Positions 52,693-61,721 are shown, counted from the stretch's first letter. The stretch: 64,000 nt of DNA from IMCC26077 sp964418325 (GCA_964418325.1 CAYQLC010000005.1:1-64000); one strand, 5' to 3'. The notes: generated by a model from the sequence alone, not told the origin. Program-made: numbers and translations.

Positions 52693-54093
52693 GTGAGTCG
52701 CGATCTCTATGACCTCATAGGCCTAGTTGCCGCCATCTGTTTCATTCTTGCCCTTAAAGGCTTGTCGCACCCGAAGAGCGCTCGACGTGGAAATCTAATT
52801 GGCGCTGCCGGCGCCACTATCGCAACCGTAATCGTCTTTTTCTATGGCGATGAATTGCCGCTGAAGAATCTCCCGCTGATTCTCGGCGCGATTGTTGTTG
52901 GTTTGATTATTGGAGTACCTGCTGCGCGCAGGGTGCAGCTTACGCAAATGCCACAGTTAGTAGCGCTCTTTAATGGCGTTGGTGGTGGCGCCGCTGCGCT
53001 GGTGGCAATAGTTGAGTATTTGAAGCTTGGTGAGGATGCAGCCGCTAGCGGCAAAGCGATAGGAGCAGCTGTTCTCATCGCAACCATTTTCACGGTTGTG
53101 GTTGGTACTACTTCGTTTACAGGATCAATCGTTACTTTCTTAAAACTGCAAGAGTTAATGACTACTCGACCGGTGATCTTCCCTGGTGGTCGATTCATCA
53201 TCGCAGCGAATCTTGTCGCGATACTGGTCTGCAGTGGTTGGGTCTACTCTGCGGGCGATACGACATCAGTCATGGTTTTGATGGTGCTTTCGGCAATCTT
53301 CGGAGTGCTCTTTGTGCTACCCGTGGGTGGAGCAGATGTTCCGATTGTCATCTCACTCCTCAATGCATTCACTGGTCTGACCGTCGCTGCTAGTGGTTAT
53401 GTCTTAGAGGCGACCTTATTGATTGTTGCTGGAACGCTTGTTGGCGCATCGGGAACTATCTTGACCCGTTTGATGGCAGAGGCGATGGGGCGCTCACTCT
53501 TTGGAACGCTTTTCGGTGCTTTCACTGCCACTGCAACCTCTGCAGGAGAGGCAGATACGCGTCCTGTTAAATCTGGCTCTGCCGAAGATGTAGCAATTTT
53601 GCTCAACTATGCGCGCCGCGTCGTGATTGTTCCCGGATTTGGTCTTGCTGTTGCTCAGGCTCAACATACTGTTCGCGAATTAGCTGACTTATTAACAGCT
53701 AAAGGCATCGATGTTGCCTACGGCATTCATCCTGTAGCCGGCCGCATGCCTGGACATATGAATGTGCTCCTCGCAGAGGCAAATGTTCCCTACGACCAAC
53801 TGGTTGAGATGGACGAGATCAATCCGACCTTCCCACAGACCGATGTCTCAATAGTTATCGGAGCAAACGACGTAGTGAATCCAGCGGCAAAGACCACGCC
53901 TGGATGTCCCATCTATGGCATGCCGATTCTTGATGTTCAACAATCAGGAAATATCATCTTCTTGAAACGTTCTATGCGCCCAGGTTTTGCTGGAATCGAG
54001 AATGAACTTCTTTACGACCCCAAGACCACGCTGCTCTTTGGTGATGCAAAAGCATCATTAACAAAGGTGGTAAGCGCACTTAAGGCGCTTTGA
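52693..54093 (+). CDS. pntB: NAD(P) transhydrogenase subunit beta
   Basis: A 466-residue subunit with eight or nine membrane helices (to about residue 270) forming the proton channel, then the NADP(H)-binding domain (dIII). In dIII, VPGFGLAVAQAQHTVRELAD, GIHPVAGRMPGHMNVLLAEA and IGANDVVNPAA are characteristic. It uses proton-motive force to reduce NADP+ with NADH. It is translated from GTG directly after the pntAB stop. Confidence 0.96.
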   Translation: MSRDLYDLIGLVAAICFILALKGLSHPKSARRGNLIGAAGATIATVIVFFYGDELPLKNLPLILGAIVVGLIIGVPAARRVQLTQMPQLVALFNGVGGGAAALVAIVEYLKLGEDAAASGKAIGAAVLIATIFTVVVGTTSFTGSIVTFLKLQELMTTRPVIFPGGRFIIAANLVAILVCSGWVYSAGDTTSVMVLMVLSAIFGVLFVLPVGGADVPIVISLLNAFTGLTVAASGYVLEATLLIVAGTLVGASGTILTRLMAEAMGRSLFGTLFGAFTATATSAGEADTRPVKSGSAEDVAILLNYARRVVIVPGFGLAVAQAQHTVRELADLLTAKGIDVAYGIHPVAGRMPGHMNVLLAEANVPYDQLVEMDEINPTFPQTDVSIVIGANDVVNPAAKTTPGCPIYGMPILDVQQSGNIIFLKRSMRPGFAGIENELLYDPKTTLLFGDAKASLTKVVSALKAL

Positions 54094-54133
54094 TAACTCG
54101 CAGCGCGAACGCGATATTGGGTTACATCAAATC

Positions 54134-55174
54134 CTAAGACTCTTGGAGTTCCTCTGGAGTTCCATGAATCTTGTGAATATCGCTCGAGTTCATTTCACTG
54201 GGCCGTTTGATTGTAGGAATCCGCCCTAACTTTCCCTTTTGGAAGTCATCGAACGCTTGGAGAACTTCGCTCTTTGTATTCATAACAAATGGACCCATCC
54301 ATGCCACCGGTTCTTTGATTGGTTCGCCGCCGAGGATAAACACATCCATCTGAGGCATCCGTGACTCTTGTTTATCGTCAGCAGAGATCACGATTGAATC
54401 ACCCTCGCCATAACCGGGTCCGAATACGGTCATCTGCCCGGACTTCACAGGACGACGTTCTAGCCCCATCGTTCCAAAACCATTGAGCGTGTAGGCGAGT
54501 GCGTTGAAATCCTGACGCCATGGCAAACGCAATTGTGCACCGGGTGAAAGCGTTGCGTGAATAAGTGTGATCGGTGTGCGTGTACGCCCTGGACCTTTAT
54601 GGCCGGCAACTTCACCAGCAATCACTCGAAGAAGAGCACCGCCATCGTGTGAGGCAAGGAGTGCAACATCGTTGGCGCGAACATCTTGATAGGCAGGAGG
54701 CGCCCACTTCTGCGCTTTAGGAAGATTTACCCAGAGTTGGAAACCATGGAAAAGGCCACCACTAACGACTAAGTGCTCAGGTGGAGTTTCGATATGAAGA
54801 ATTCCGGCTCCCGCAGTCATCCATTGAGTGTCGCCATTGGTGATGGTTCCGCCACCGCCATTACTATCCATGTGATCAAAGATCCCATCGATAATGTAGG
54901 TGACTGTCTCAAAACCTCGATGCGGATGCCACGGCGTTCCTTTTGGTTCACCGGGTGCATAGTCAACTTCGCCCATTTGATCGAGGTGAATGAACGGGTC
55001 GAGCTCGGCAAGATCGATGCCAGCAAAAGCGCGTCGAACTGGAAAGCCCTCACCCTCGAAACCTTGGGGGGCAGTAGTCACTTGCTTGACGGTGCGTGGA
55101 CGGCTCTTCTCTGATGTTGGATTTACATCTACACGCGGGAGGATTGTGATGTCGGGAACGGTTACCGCTGGCAT
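54134..55174 (-). CDS. Pirin family protein
   Basis: A 346-residue bicupin. The metal-binding residues are in TPWHPHRGFETVTY (two histidines) and GILHIETPPEHL (His and Glu), matching the iron site of pirins. Bacterial pirins act as quercetinases or redox-linked regulators, and which applies here is unknown. Both the N-terminus and the C-terminus are longer than in human pirin. It is convergent with pntB (40 bp). Confidence 0.9.
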   Translation of the reverse strand: MPAVTVPDITILPRVDVNPTSEKSRPRTVKQVTTAPQGFEGEGFPVRRAFAGIDLAELDPFIHLDQMGEVDYAPGEPKGTPWHPHRGFETVTYIIDGIFDHMDSNGGGGTITNGDTQWMTAGAGILHIETPPEHLVVSGGLFHGFQLWVNLPKAQKWAPPAYQDVRANDVALLASHDGGALLRVIAGEVAGHKGPGRTRTPITLIHATLSPGAQLRLPWRQDFNALAYTLNGFGTMGLERRPVKSGQMTVFGPGYGEGDSIVISADDKQESRMPQMDVFILGGEPIKEPVAWMGPFVMNTKSEVLQAFDDFQKGKLGRIPTIKRPSEMNSSDIHKIHGTPEELQES

Positions 55175-55381
55175 CTAAACCTCCTGTTGTTATCGCGTTC
55201 TAGCTGTTCTAGCCGTTCTGGAGAGATTACTTCAGGGAACTCTCCACTTCCCACACTATATAACCATCAATCATCGCTGCGCATTCCCAAGTGATATGCC
55301 GTAGATAAAGCACCTAGCCTTCTCAACAACTATCCACCCCCACCTTCACTCTTGTCAGTGCGATAAAGAAATATCTCGCAC

Positions 55382-56887
55382 ATGAACTTCCTCGACCAAC
55401 GCGTCTGCGATATCAAGAAATCGCGTCCTAGCGCCGAAAATCTCGTCGAACTTACCTCGCTCTCTCGATACGAACTCACCCCTGACGGTCGGGTAGAACT
55501 TCTTGCCGCGCTCGAGAAACATCTCTCTTGGCTCAATTCACATATCCATGAAGTGACTTACTTGATCTCACTCGACCAACCTGGCGCCCAATCTGGCGGA
55601 GCATTTGAAGGATTTGGCGCAAATGGTGCGGCTATAACCTCTGAAATTAATGACCAAGAGCGGGAAGAGATTGCCGCTGCCCTCCGTATTAGTCCAAATA
55701 CTGCTCAGCATCGCATTGATACAGCGACGTTACTCGTCCATCACCTACCAGAAACTACTCGAGCGCTTGCTGATGGATCGATTTCTTCCGCACACGCTAC
55801 AACCATCGCTCGCGAGAGTGCGCCCCTAATTTATAGCGGAATTGATAAATCTATCATCGCCAAAATAGAGGCTAAGGCTCTAGCAAGTGCTGAATTCGCA
55901 ACTCCTAATCAAATAGCGGTAGCAATGCGTAAAGCAGTTGCTCAAGCAAGACCTGAGGAATTAGAAGAGAGATTTGCCAGCGCTCGAGAAGAGCGGAAGG
56001 TGGTCTGTTATCCAGAGCGCGACGGTATGGCAACTATTTCAGCTCTCCTCACTGCCCCAGATGCTCGCTTAATAATGCGATCTCTTGAGTTGCGAATTCG
56101 AGATGTTAGATTGACGAAGAGTAATGAACTCAATGTAAAGAAAGGATCAGGTAAAGAAAGTTTCGGTAGCGCTGATCAACGTCGCGCTGATGCCTTTGTC
56201 GAATTCTTCACTCAAAGCGAAGAAACTTCTCAATCTACTGATGCAGCTTATTACGCCTACTCTGTGAGCTCCGGGAATCTCTCTAGCGCACTCGATTCAT
56301 CAGGTACTTCAGGTACTTCAGGTACTTCAGAAGATCGCTCTAGCGATATCAATCCGAACGTATTCACCTCATCACATTCACCACTGAAGAAGAACCAAGA
56401 GAGAAACTCAGCTATGAGTATCAATGTCATAGTCGATCTACCCACATTGCTGGGCCTTGCAGATAATCCTGCTGAACTCAGCGGTTACGGTCCGATTCCA
56501 GCAACTCTCGCTCGCGAGTTAGCATCGTCGAATCAATGGCGACGATTTATCACAGATCCCATATCCGGAGAGCTCCTTGATTTGGGGCGGGAGAAATACC
56601 AACCTCCTGCGGCATTGGCAGAATTTGTCGCTGCACGCGACAAAACTTGTCGATTCCCTGGTTGCCGAAGAGCGGCAGAATTAAGCGATATAGACCATGC
56701 AATCCCCTGGGATGAGGGCGGTCTCACTAACCCAGAAAATCTGGGAGTCCTTTGTCGCCGGCACCATCGCCTCAAAACTCATGGCGGCTGGAAAATCGCG
56801 AGTAATAAAGATGGCTCATGTACCTGGACATCTCCATACGGAAAAAATTACTTCGTTCCCGCACGTCCAATCACCGAGGTTGCATAA
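55382..56887 (+). CDS. HNH endonuclease-domain protein with DUF222 (13E12 type)
   Basis: A 501-residue protein. A DUF222 helical region spans about residues 85-290. The C-terminal HNH domain has CRFPGCRRAAELSDIDHAI, then NLGVLCRRHHRLKTHGGW, with the full Cys/His zinc set and catalytic histidine. Such proteins are common multicopy actinobacterial elements of uncertain role. A poorly conserved central linker includes three in-frame GTS units from a 9-bp DNA repeat. No ribosome site is visible, and the upstream 207 bp contain no other gene. Confidence 0.88.
   Translation: MNFLDQRVCDIKKSRPSAENLVELTSLSRYELTPDGRVELLAALEKHLSWLNSHIHEVTYLISLDQPGAQSGGAFEGFGANGAAITSEINDQEREEIAAALRISPNTAQHRIDTATLLVHHLPETTRALADGSISSAHATTIARESAPLIYSGIDKSIIAKIEAKALASAEFATPNQIAVAMRKAVAQARPEELEERFASAREERKVVCYPERDGMATISALLTAPDARLIMRSLELRIRDVRLTKSNELNVKKGSGKESFGSADQRRADAFVEFFTQSEETSQSTDAAYYAYSVSSGNLSSALDSSGTSGTSGTSEDRSSDINPNVFTSSHSPLKKNQERNSAMSINVIVDLPTLLGLADNPAELSGYGPIPATLARELASSNQWRRFITDPISGELLDLGREKYQPPAALAEFVAARDKTCRFPGCRRAAELSDIDHAIPWDEGGLTNPENLGVLCRRHHRLKTHGGWKIASNKDGSCTWTSPYGKNYFVPARPITEVA
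56300..56330 (+). repeat. 9-bp in-frame tandem repeat in the HNH gene
   Basis: TCAGGTACT occurs three times in a row (56300-56326) with a further TCAG. The units encode GTSGTSGTS in the linker between the DUF222 and HNH regions. They are perfect at the DNA level, which suggests recent slippage. Confidence 0.92.
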
Positions 56888-56895
56888 AGCAGGCG

Positions 56896-58638
56896 CTACT
56901 TCTCCAACTTTTTTGATACCTGCTTATATCCCTTTGGACACTTAGGGTTTACGCCGCGTGCAACCCAAGTTTTCCCACCCTTTGCACTGCACTTCACGAC
57001 ATAAGTCTTAACGCCGGCGCCGTTGGCCTGCTTGCCTGCACTTTGGTTTGACGGACTTCCAGAGCTATTTCCAGTAGAGGAGGAACTTCCACCGGATTGC
57101 ACTAACTTCACTCGCAACTTAGGAGAGGAGAAGGTGAAATTTTCGGCTCGTAGGAAGAACCAGCCATCTTTCTCACCTACCTGCTCTTGGGCCGCAATTT
57201 CTTGGCCGTTCTCCGAAACTATGGAGACTGTCGCCTTCACCGGCACATTCTTGGCGAAACCATAAATAGCCCTAGCTGCATCAGCCCTGATAGTTAAATC
57301 GTATGTACCACGGAATTTCTCAGATCCAGATGGCTTGTAATGTGGCGCACCTACCTGATATTCCAACGATTGAGTCTGCTGATTGAAGGTAGGAGGCCCG
57401 GGTACGTAAGCAGTGGCGTTACTGGTGACAATTCCATCGACTTGATCGTCGCGGGATGCAAAACGGGGATCTGAACCTTCATTTGATGCTTTGAAATACC
57501 ATTGCGTTGTCAGTGCAGCAGCAGTGTCTTTGACAATCGGAATCCATGCCTTCAGTACATCAAAATCTCTACTACTAGCAAGGTGAGCCACATCCCACTG
57601 ATTAGGATCGGAAACGCCATACATCTTGCCCACGCTGGGGAATCCACCTCGATAGTAACGCTGCAATTCAGGTGAGAGGTTTGCCCAAGAACTCTTTCCA
57701 TAAAGGACCGGAACAGCAACCGGCTCACCAGAGACATCCAAAACTATGGCGCTTCCCGACGTGGATTTGTTAAGAGTGAAAGAGGGCTTACTCAAGCGAC
57801 CATAGAACCAATTAGAGGGCGCCTTTGGAAAACGAATGGAGACGCCAAATGACGTTCCATCCATAGGGAATGATTCTCGCAGCGCACATTTGCTCTGACT
57901 GTTCGTGGCACAGCCTCCACCAACAATCGCATCAAGGCCGTTGCCATCAGCTGTGACCAATTGATAATTACCACTCTTCATGGACGTTGCATAGAGCGCA
58001 ACGGTGTACTCATTAAATTGAAATGTTGGTGTGGATGAAGCTGAGCTGCGCTGACCTTTTCCTCGAGTGGAAACAAAGAGCGTGTAGCTATCGCCTCCCG
58101 AAGAATTTTTAATCCCTGGTATCTGCCAAAGCGATGGTGGGCCACCACTTGGCAATCCCAGCGCGCTATCGCCCACGAAGTCTGTCGGACCAGCAGCAGG
58201 AATACTCTCAATATATTTTCCGGAAACTTTTCCAGTTGGTGTTTTTGCGTAAACCTCTTGTATGCAATACAGATCGCTCTCTGATTTACATGGCTGCAGG
58301 ATTGCAAAAACGCTGAAATTCTTCGTGTTCGTGCAGGCTGGATCTTGGAGATTCTTACAGTAAAGCTTGGCGCCAGAGGCTTGTGTTCCATCAGGGTTTG
58401 AATTGACGTTGGTATCACCTAGACCAGATGCATAGCTAAGTGCGGCTTGTGAATCATCGAAAATTACCCCTACGCCGTTAGCGCCATTTTCGCCATTAAA
58501 TGCGGGGAGTAAGAAAGTCTTCGGATCATCAGAGGTAGCAGCGCCGGCAAAATGAGCTGAGGTAGCGGGAAGTGAGATGGCGAGCAAAAGCGCGAGCAAT
58601 TTTTGACAAATAGAAATGAAAGCCCGTGAGCGCTCCAT
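56896..58638 (-). CDS. Large secreted protein, paralogue 3 of 3, with C-terminal two-Cys tag
   Basis: A 580-residue exported protein with a signal peptide (about residues 1-32). Landmarks shared with the proteins at 10648 and 17489 are KLYCKNLQDPAC, LQPC...LYCIQE, SNWFYGRLS, GTYDLTIR, RAIYGF and FTFSSP. It is the most divergent copy: the tag has C550 and C567 (core NPKCPKGYKQ), a one-residue longer spacing, a WVARG insertion and an eight-residue tail. A Gly/Ser/Asn linker precedes it. It lies convergent to the HNH gene (8 bp), and its start is 52 bp from the second assembly gap. Confidence 0.85.
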   Translation of the reverse strand: MERSRAFISICQKLLALLLAISLPATSAHFAGAATSDDPKTFLLPAFNGENGANGVGVIFDDSQAALSYASGLGDTNVNSNPDGTQASGAKLYCKNLQDPACTNTKNFSVFAILQPCKSESDLYCIQEVYAKTPTGKVSGKYIESIPAAGPTDFVGDSALGLPSGGPPSLWQIPGIKNSSGGDSYTLFVSTRGKGQRSSASSTPTFQFNEYTVALYATSMKSGNYQLVTADGNGLDAIVGGGCATNSQSKCALRESFPMDGTSFGVSIRFPKAPSNWFYGRLSKPSFTLNKSTSGSAIVLDVSGEPVAVPVLYGKSSWANLSPELQRYYRGGFPSVGKMYGVSDPNQWDVAHLASSRDFDVLKAWIPIVKDTAAALTTQWYFKASNEGSDPRFASRDDQVDGIVTSNATAYVPGPPTFNQQTQSLEYQVGAPHYKPSGSEKFRGTYDLTIRADAARAIYGFAKNVPVKATVSIVSENGQEIAAQEQVGEKDGWFFLRAENFTFSSPKLRVKLVQSGGSSSSTGNSSGSPSNQSAGKQANGAGVKTYVVKCSAKGGKTWVARGVNPKCPKGYKQVSKKLEK

Positions 58639-58690
58639 ACCTACACTGTAGAACTGGAGTCAGGACAATTCCAGAGACAACTCAGGCAAA

Positions 58691-58790
58691 NNNNNNNNNN
58701 NNNNNNNNNNNNNNNNNNNNNNNNNNNNNNNNNNNNNNNNNNNNNNNNNNNNNNNNNNNNNNNNNNNNNNNNNNNNNNNNNNNNNNNNNN
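58691..58790. other. Assembly gap (100 N)
   Basis: Exactly 100 N, a placeholder of unknown true length, between smpB and the third secreted paralogue. Unlike the other two gaps its flanks are not repeats. The smpB stop is intact 9 bp to the right. Actinobacteria usually carry ssrA (tmRNA) just downstream of smpB, which would fall here. Confidence 0.95.
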
Positions 58791-58798
58791 AGCTTGCT

Positions 58799-59275
58799 CT
58801 ATTCATTACGATTCTTTGCCGATAACGCTCGTGCAATATCTCGCCCAGCTTCGCGCTCTTTAAGCGCCTCGCGCTTGTCGTGCGCTTTCTTGCCGCGGGC
58901 GAGCGCTAACTCAACTTTTACTTTGCCATTAGAAAAATAAATAGACAGTGGCACCAATGTGGTACCCCCCTCTTTTACCTTTCCCATCAGACGGCTGAGT
59001 TCGCGCTTGTGCATGAGAAGTTTTCTATTCCGTCGCGGTGGGTGGTTATTCCAACTGCCCTCAAAGTACTCAGGAATGTGAACGCCTTGCAGCCAGAGTT
59101 CACCATCATCGAACATTGCAAAGCCATCAACTAGAGAGGCTCGACCAGCCCGAAGCGACTTCACCTCAGTTCCCGAGAGCACAATCCCACACTCAAAGAC
59201 ATCATCAATGATGTAGTCATGACGCGCCTTTTTGTTTTGGGCGATTAACTTCTTGCCTGCCTCTTTCATGATCAA
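58799..59275 (-). CDS. smpB: SsrA-binding protein SmpB
   Basis: A 158-residue partner of tmRNA in ribosome rescue. The oligonucleotide-binding barrel includes IVLSGTEVKSLRAGRASL and the block IPEYFEGSWNNHPPRRNRKL. The C-terminal helix tail is KKAHDKREALKEREAGRDIARA. It overlaps the S41 protease gene by 4 bp (ATGA). Its 3' end is 9 bp from the assembly gap. Confidence 0.96.
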   Translation of the reverse strand: MIMKEAGKKLIAQNKKARHDYIIDDVFECGIVLSGTEVKSLRAGRASLVDGFAMFDDGELWLQGVHIPEYFEGSWNNHPPRRNRKLLMHKRELSRLMGKVKEGGTTLVPLSIYFSNGKVKVELALARGKKAHDKREALKEREAGRDIARALSAKNRNE

Positions 59276-60384
59276 CTCCCCTTAACTGGGTCGCTGATTG
59301 CATTCAACGCTTTGAGAATCTCAAGACTACGTTCAACTGATTCACGTTCAGAGGCGCTGATATCAGGGGTAATTCCGCGCTTATCGATAAAGCGGCCCGA
59401 AGGTGTTCGAAACTTGCCTACTGTCGTCTCCAGACTAGCTCCATTACTTAACGTGACACTCTCTTGCACCGAGCCTTTACCGAAAGTGCGCGTTCCTATC
59501 ACTACGCCACGATTTCTATCCTGGAATGCACCCGCTACAACTTCAGCGGAGCTAGCAGTGTTCTCATTAACAATCACAGTTAGTGGCACGTTTATTGGTT
59601 TTGCATTAGCTGCTTCAATGGCAATTCGCTTTCCGCTACCTCGATCGTATGAAACTAATAGACCTGAACGAATAAATAGTTGAACAAAATCAGTAGCAGC
59701 AGATAAAACACCGCCCGGATTATCTCGAAGATCAATTACAATTCCTTTTTTATATTGAACTTTCGATAATCCTTCGAGAGCATCATCAGCGACTTGTTCG
59801 CTAAATGCCTCCACTTTTATCAGCGCAACTCCCTCTGCTAATTCTGTAACACGGACATCAGGTATCGCAATGTTCTCTCGTACCAACGTAAAGTCATTAT
59901 CTAATCCATTGCGAAGTACCTTGATATCAAATTTTGAACCTGATTTGCCACGTAACGCAGCAACTGTTGTTGGAAGATCGGCTGACGAGAAATCTTTGCC
60001 ATCAATCAGTGCGATGACATCGCCAACCTTGAGCCCTGCTTGATCAGCAATCGAACCAGCTTTCACGCCGGCAATCTCGGTACCGCCGCCATTTCCCGGA
60101 CGCAGCCATATGCCAATACCGCTGTAGCGCCCATCGAGCTCGTCTTCTTGCGCAGCAACTTGGTTAGCATCTCGATAGTTCGACCAACGATCGCCAGAGG
60201 CTCGCAGCATTCCTTCAATCGCTGCCCGTTCTAATTCACTCGGTGAAATCTTCTGCTCAGCCGCGATCTGCTCGAGCGCTTGGTCCACAGAGGAACCTTG
60301 AGAATTGGTGAAAAAGCCCATGCCAAAGGAGGCAATCATCAACGCTAGGACGATTGCCATCGCTTGGAGTTGCGACTTGTTCAT
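59272..60384 (-). CDS. S41 family carboxy-terminal processing protease
   Basis: A 370-residue membrane-anchored serine protease. The N-terminal helix is about residues 8-26. A PDZ domain spans about 90-175 (GIGIWLRPGNGG, VKAGSIADQAGLKVGDVI). The S41 core has the catalytic serine in NENTASSAEVVAGAF and the lysine in GTRTFGKGSVQ. It is the CtpA type, which trims exported proteins. It is the gene following ftsX in actinobacteria and is coupled to smpB. Upstream is a 281-bp spacer with a tandem repeat. Confidence 0.93.
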   Translation of the reverse strand: MNKSQLQAMAIVLALMIASFGMGFFTNSQGSSVDQALEQIAAEQKISPSELERAAIEGMLRASGDRWSNYRDANQVAAQEDELDGRYSGIGIWLRPGNGGGTEIAGVKAGSIADQAGLKVGDVIALIDGKDFSSADLPTTVAALRGKSGSKFDIKVLRNGLDNDFTLVRENIAIPDVRVTELAEGVALIKVEAFSEQVADDALEGLSKVQYKKGIVIDLRDNPGGVLSAATDFVQLFIRSGLLVSYDRGSGKRIAIEAANAKPINVPLTVIVNENTASSAEVVAGAFQDRNRGVVIGTRTFGKGSVQESVTLSNGASLETTVGKFRTPSGRFIDKRGITPDISASERESVERSLEILKALNAISDPVKGS

Positions 60385-60517
60385 GAACCAATTCTACGGG
60401 CTCTCCAACCGCCCTAAATGTTTGATAAATCGGTGAAATTAGCGGTTCTTATCGAGATGGTCTCTTTTATAGACGTCTAAAAAGGTTTTAGAAGGAGGTG
60501 CGATTTCTGGTTCGAGC

Positions 60518-60616
60518 AGGAGCTGTGTACTTGCTTGAAGAGGAGCTGTGTACTTGCTTGAAGAGGAGCTGTGTACTTGCTTGAAGAGGAGCTGTGTACT
60601 TGCTTGAAGAGGAGCT
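60518..60616. repeat. 23-bp perfect tandem repeat, 4.3 copies
   Basis: Four identical 23-base units (60518-60540, 60541-60563, 60564-60586, 60587-60609) and a partial fifth lie in the 281-bp space between the ftsX stop and the S41 protease start. The unit begins AGGAGCTGTGTACTTGC. There are no spacers, so it is not a CRISPR array. The rest of the spacer has a palindrome TAGACGTCTA near 60470-60480 but no gene. Confidence 0.95.
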
Positions 60617-60665
60617 CTGAATTGATTTGTTGCAGGTACATATTCTGCACTGTCAGTACTTCAGA

Positions 60666-61568
60666 TTAAACCTTTACGAAGCGACGCAGGGTGATAAGGG
60701 ATGCCAGCGAAGCAACAAAGAGTCCGACGGCGAGAAGTTGAAGTGAAGCTATCCAAACTGCATCCCACCCGAAGAATCGGGTGAAGGTAAGAAGTGGCGC
60801 GACTCGTTGATCGATAAGTACTTTGAATCCCGAGAGCAAGCCCAGTGCAACAGCCCAGCCGAAAATTGCCGAGAAGATACTTTCTAATAGGAACGGAAGT
60901 TGGATTGAGAAACTAGATGCACCAACAAGTTTCATTACTCCAGTCTCGCGTCGTCGATTGAACGCGGCGATCCTAATGGTATTAGAAATCAAAAGCGCTG
61001 CAGTTAGTACCGAGATTAATCCGATAAATAGCGCACCATTTCTCAGAACATTTAGTAACCTGAAGAATTTCTCGAGAATTGCTCGTTGATCCTGAACTAC
61101 ATCTACTCCCGGCCTTCCCGAGAAAGCGCTTTGGATGACGGCGAATTGGGTGGGGTCTTTTAGCTTGACCCGAAATGATTCAGGGAGTTGATCTGGCGTC
61201 ACGTTCTGAGCGATGGCTGAATCTTTAAATCTCTCCTGGAATCTTTTAAAGGCATCGGCTTGAGATTCGTAATAGACATTTTGTACAACAGGGATGGCTT
61301 TAAGATCTTGTTCGATCTGCTCTTTTTGGGGAATAGTAATCTTTCCCGCAGAGCATGATGGCGATTCCGACAGATCTCCACAGAGATATATTGATACCTC
61401 GATCTTGTCATACCAATAATCTTTCATCACGCTCACTTGAGCATTTGAAAGTAATCCGAATCCAAGAAGAGAAAGCGATGTCGCTACGGTGACGATGACA
61501 GCAAATGTCATGGTGAGGTTTCTGCGCAGGCCGATACCGACCTCCGACATAACAAACCTTGCTCTCAT
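60666..61568 (-). CDS. ftsX: Cell-division protein FtsX
   Basis: A 300-residue permease-like subunit of the FtsEX complex, which activates peptidoglycan hydrolases at the septum. It has an N-terminal membrane helix (about residues 20-42) and an extracytoplasmic domain (about 43-165) with two cysteines in YLCGDLSESPSC. Three C-terminal helices surround FNRRRETGVMKLVGAS. It follows ftsE across the third assembly gap. Confidence 0.95.
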   Translation of the reverse strand: MRARFVMSEVGIGLRRNLTMTFAVIVTVATSLSLLGFGLLSNAQVSVMKDYWYDKIEVSIYLCGDLSESPSCSAGKITIPQKEQIEQDLKAIPVVQNVYYESQADAFKRFQERFKDSAIAQNVTPDQLPESFRVKLKDPTQFAVIQSAFSGRPGVDVVQDQRAILEKFFRLLNVLRNGALFIGLISVLTAALLISNTIRIAAFNRRRETGVMKLVGASSFSIQLPFLLESIFSAIFGWAVALGLLSGFKVLIDQRVAPLLTFTRFFGWDAVWIASLQLLAVGLFVASLASLITLRRFVKV

Positions 61569-61589
61569 CTCCTGCTCCTAACTAACTGC

Positions 61590-61721
61590 CTTGCTCTGCT
61601 CTGCTNNNNNNNNNNNNNNNNNNNNNNNNNNNNNNNNNNNNNNNNNNNNNNNNNNNNNNNNNNNNNNNNNNNNNNNNNNNNNNNNNNNNNNNNNNNNNNN
61701 NNNNNTGCTCTGCTCTGCTGC
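61590..61721. repeat. 5-bp repeats flanking a 100-N gap between ftsE and ftsX
   Basis: Both sides of the gap 61606-61705 read TGCTCTGCTCTGCT (mRNA strand AGCAG units). The left flank ends at 61605, and the right flank starts at 61706. The two edges are identical over 14 bases, so the array was probably collapsed or broken at assembly. No coding sequence is lost: ftsE stops at 61722 and ftsX starts at 61568. Confidence 0.85.

Noticed and set aside
60518..60616. CRISPR array
   Set aside because: The 23-bp units are directly adjacent with no spacers, and no cas genes are present.
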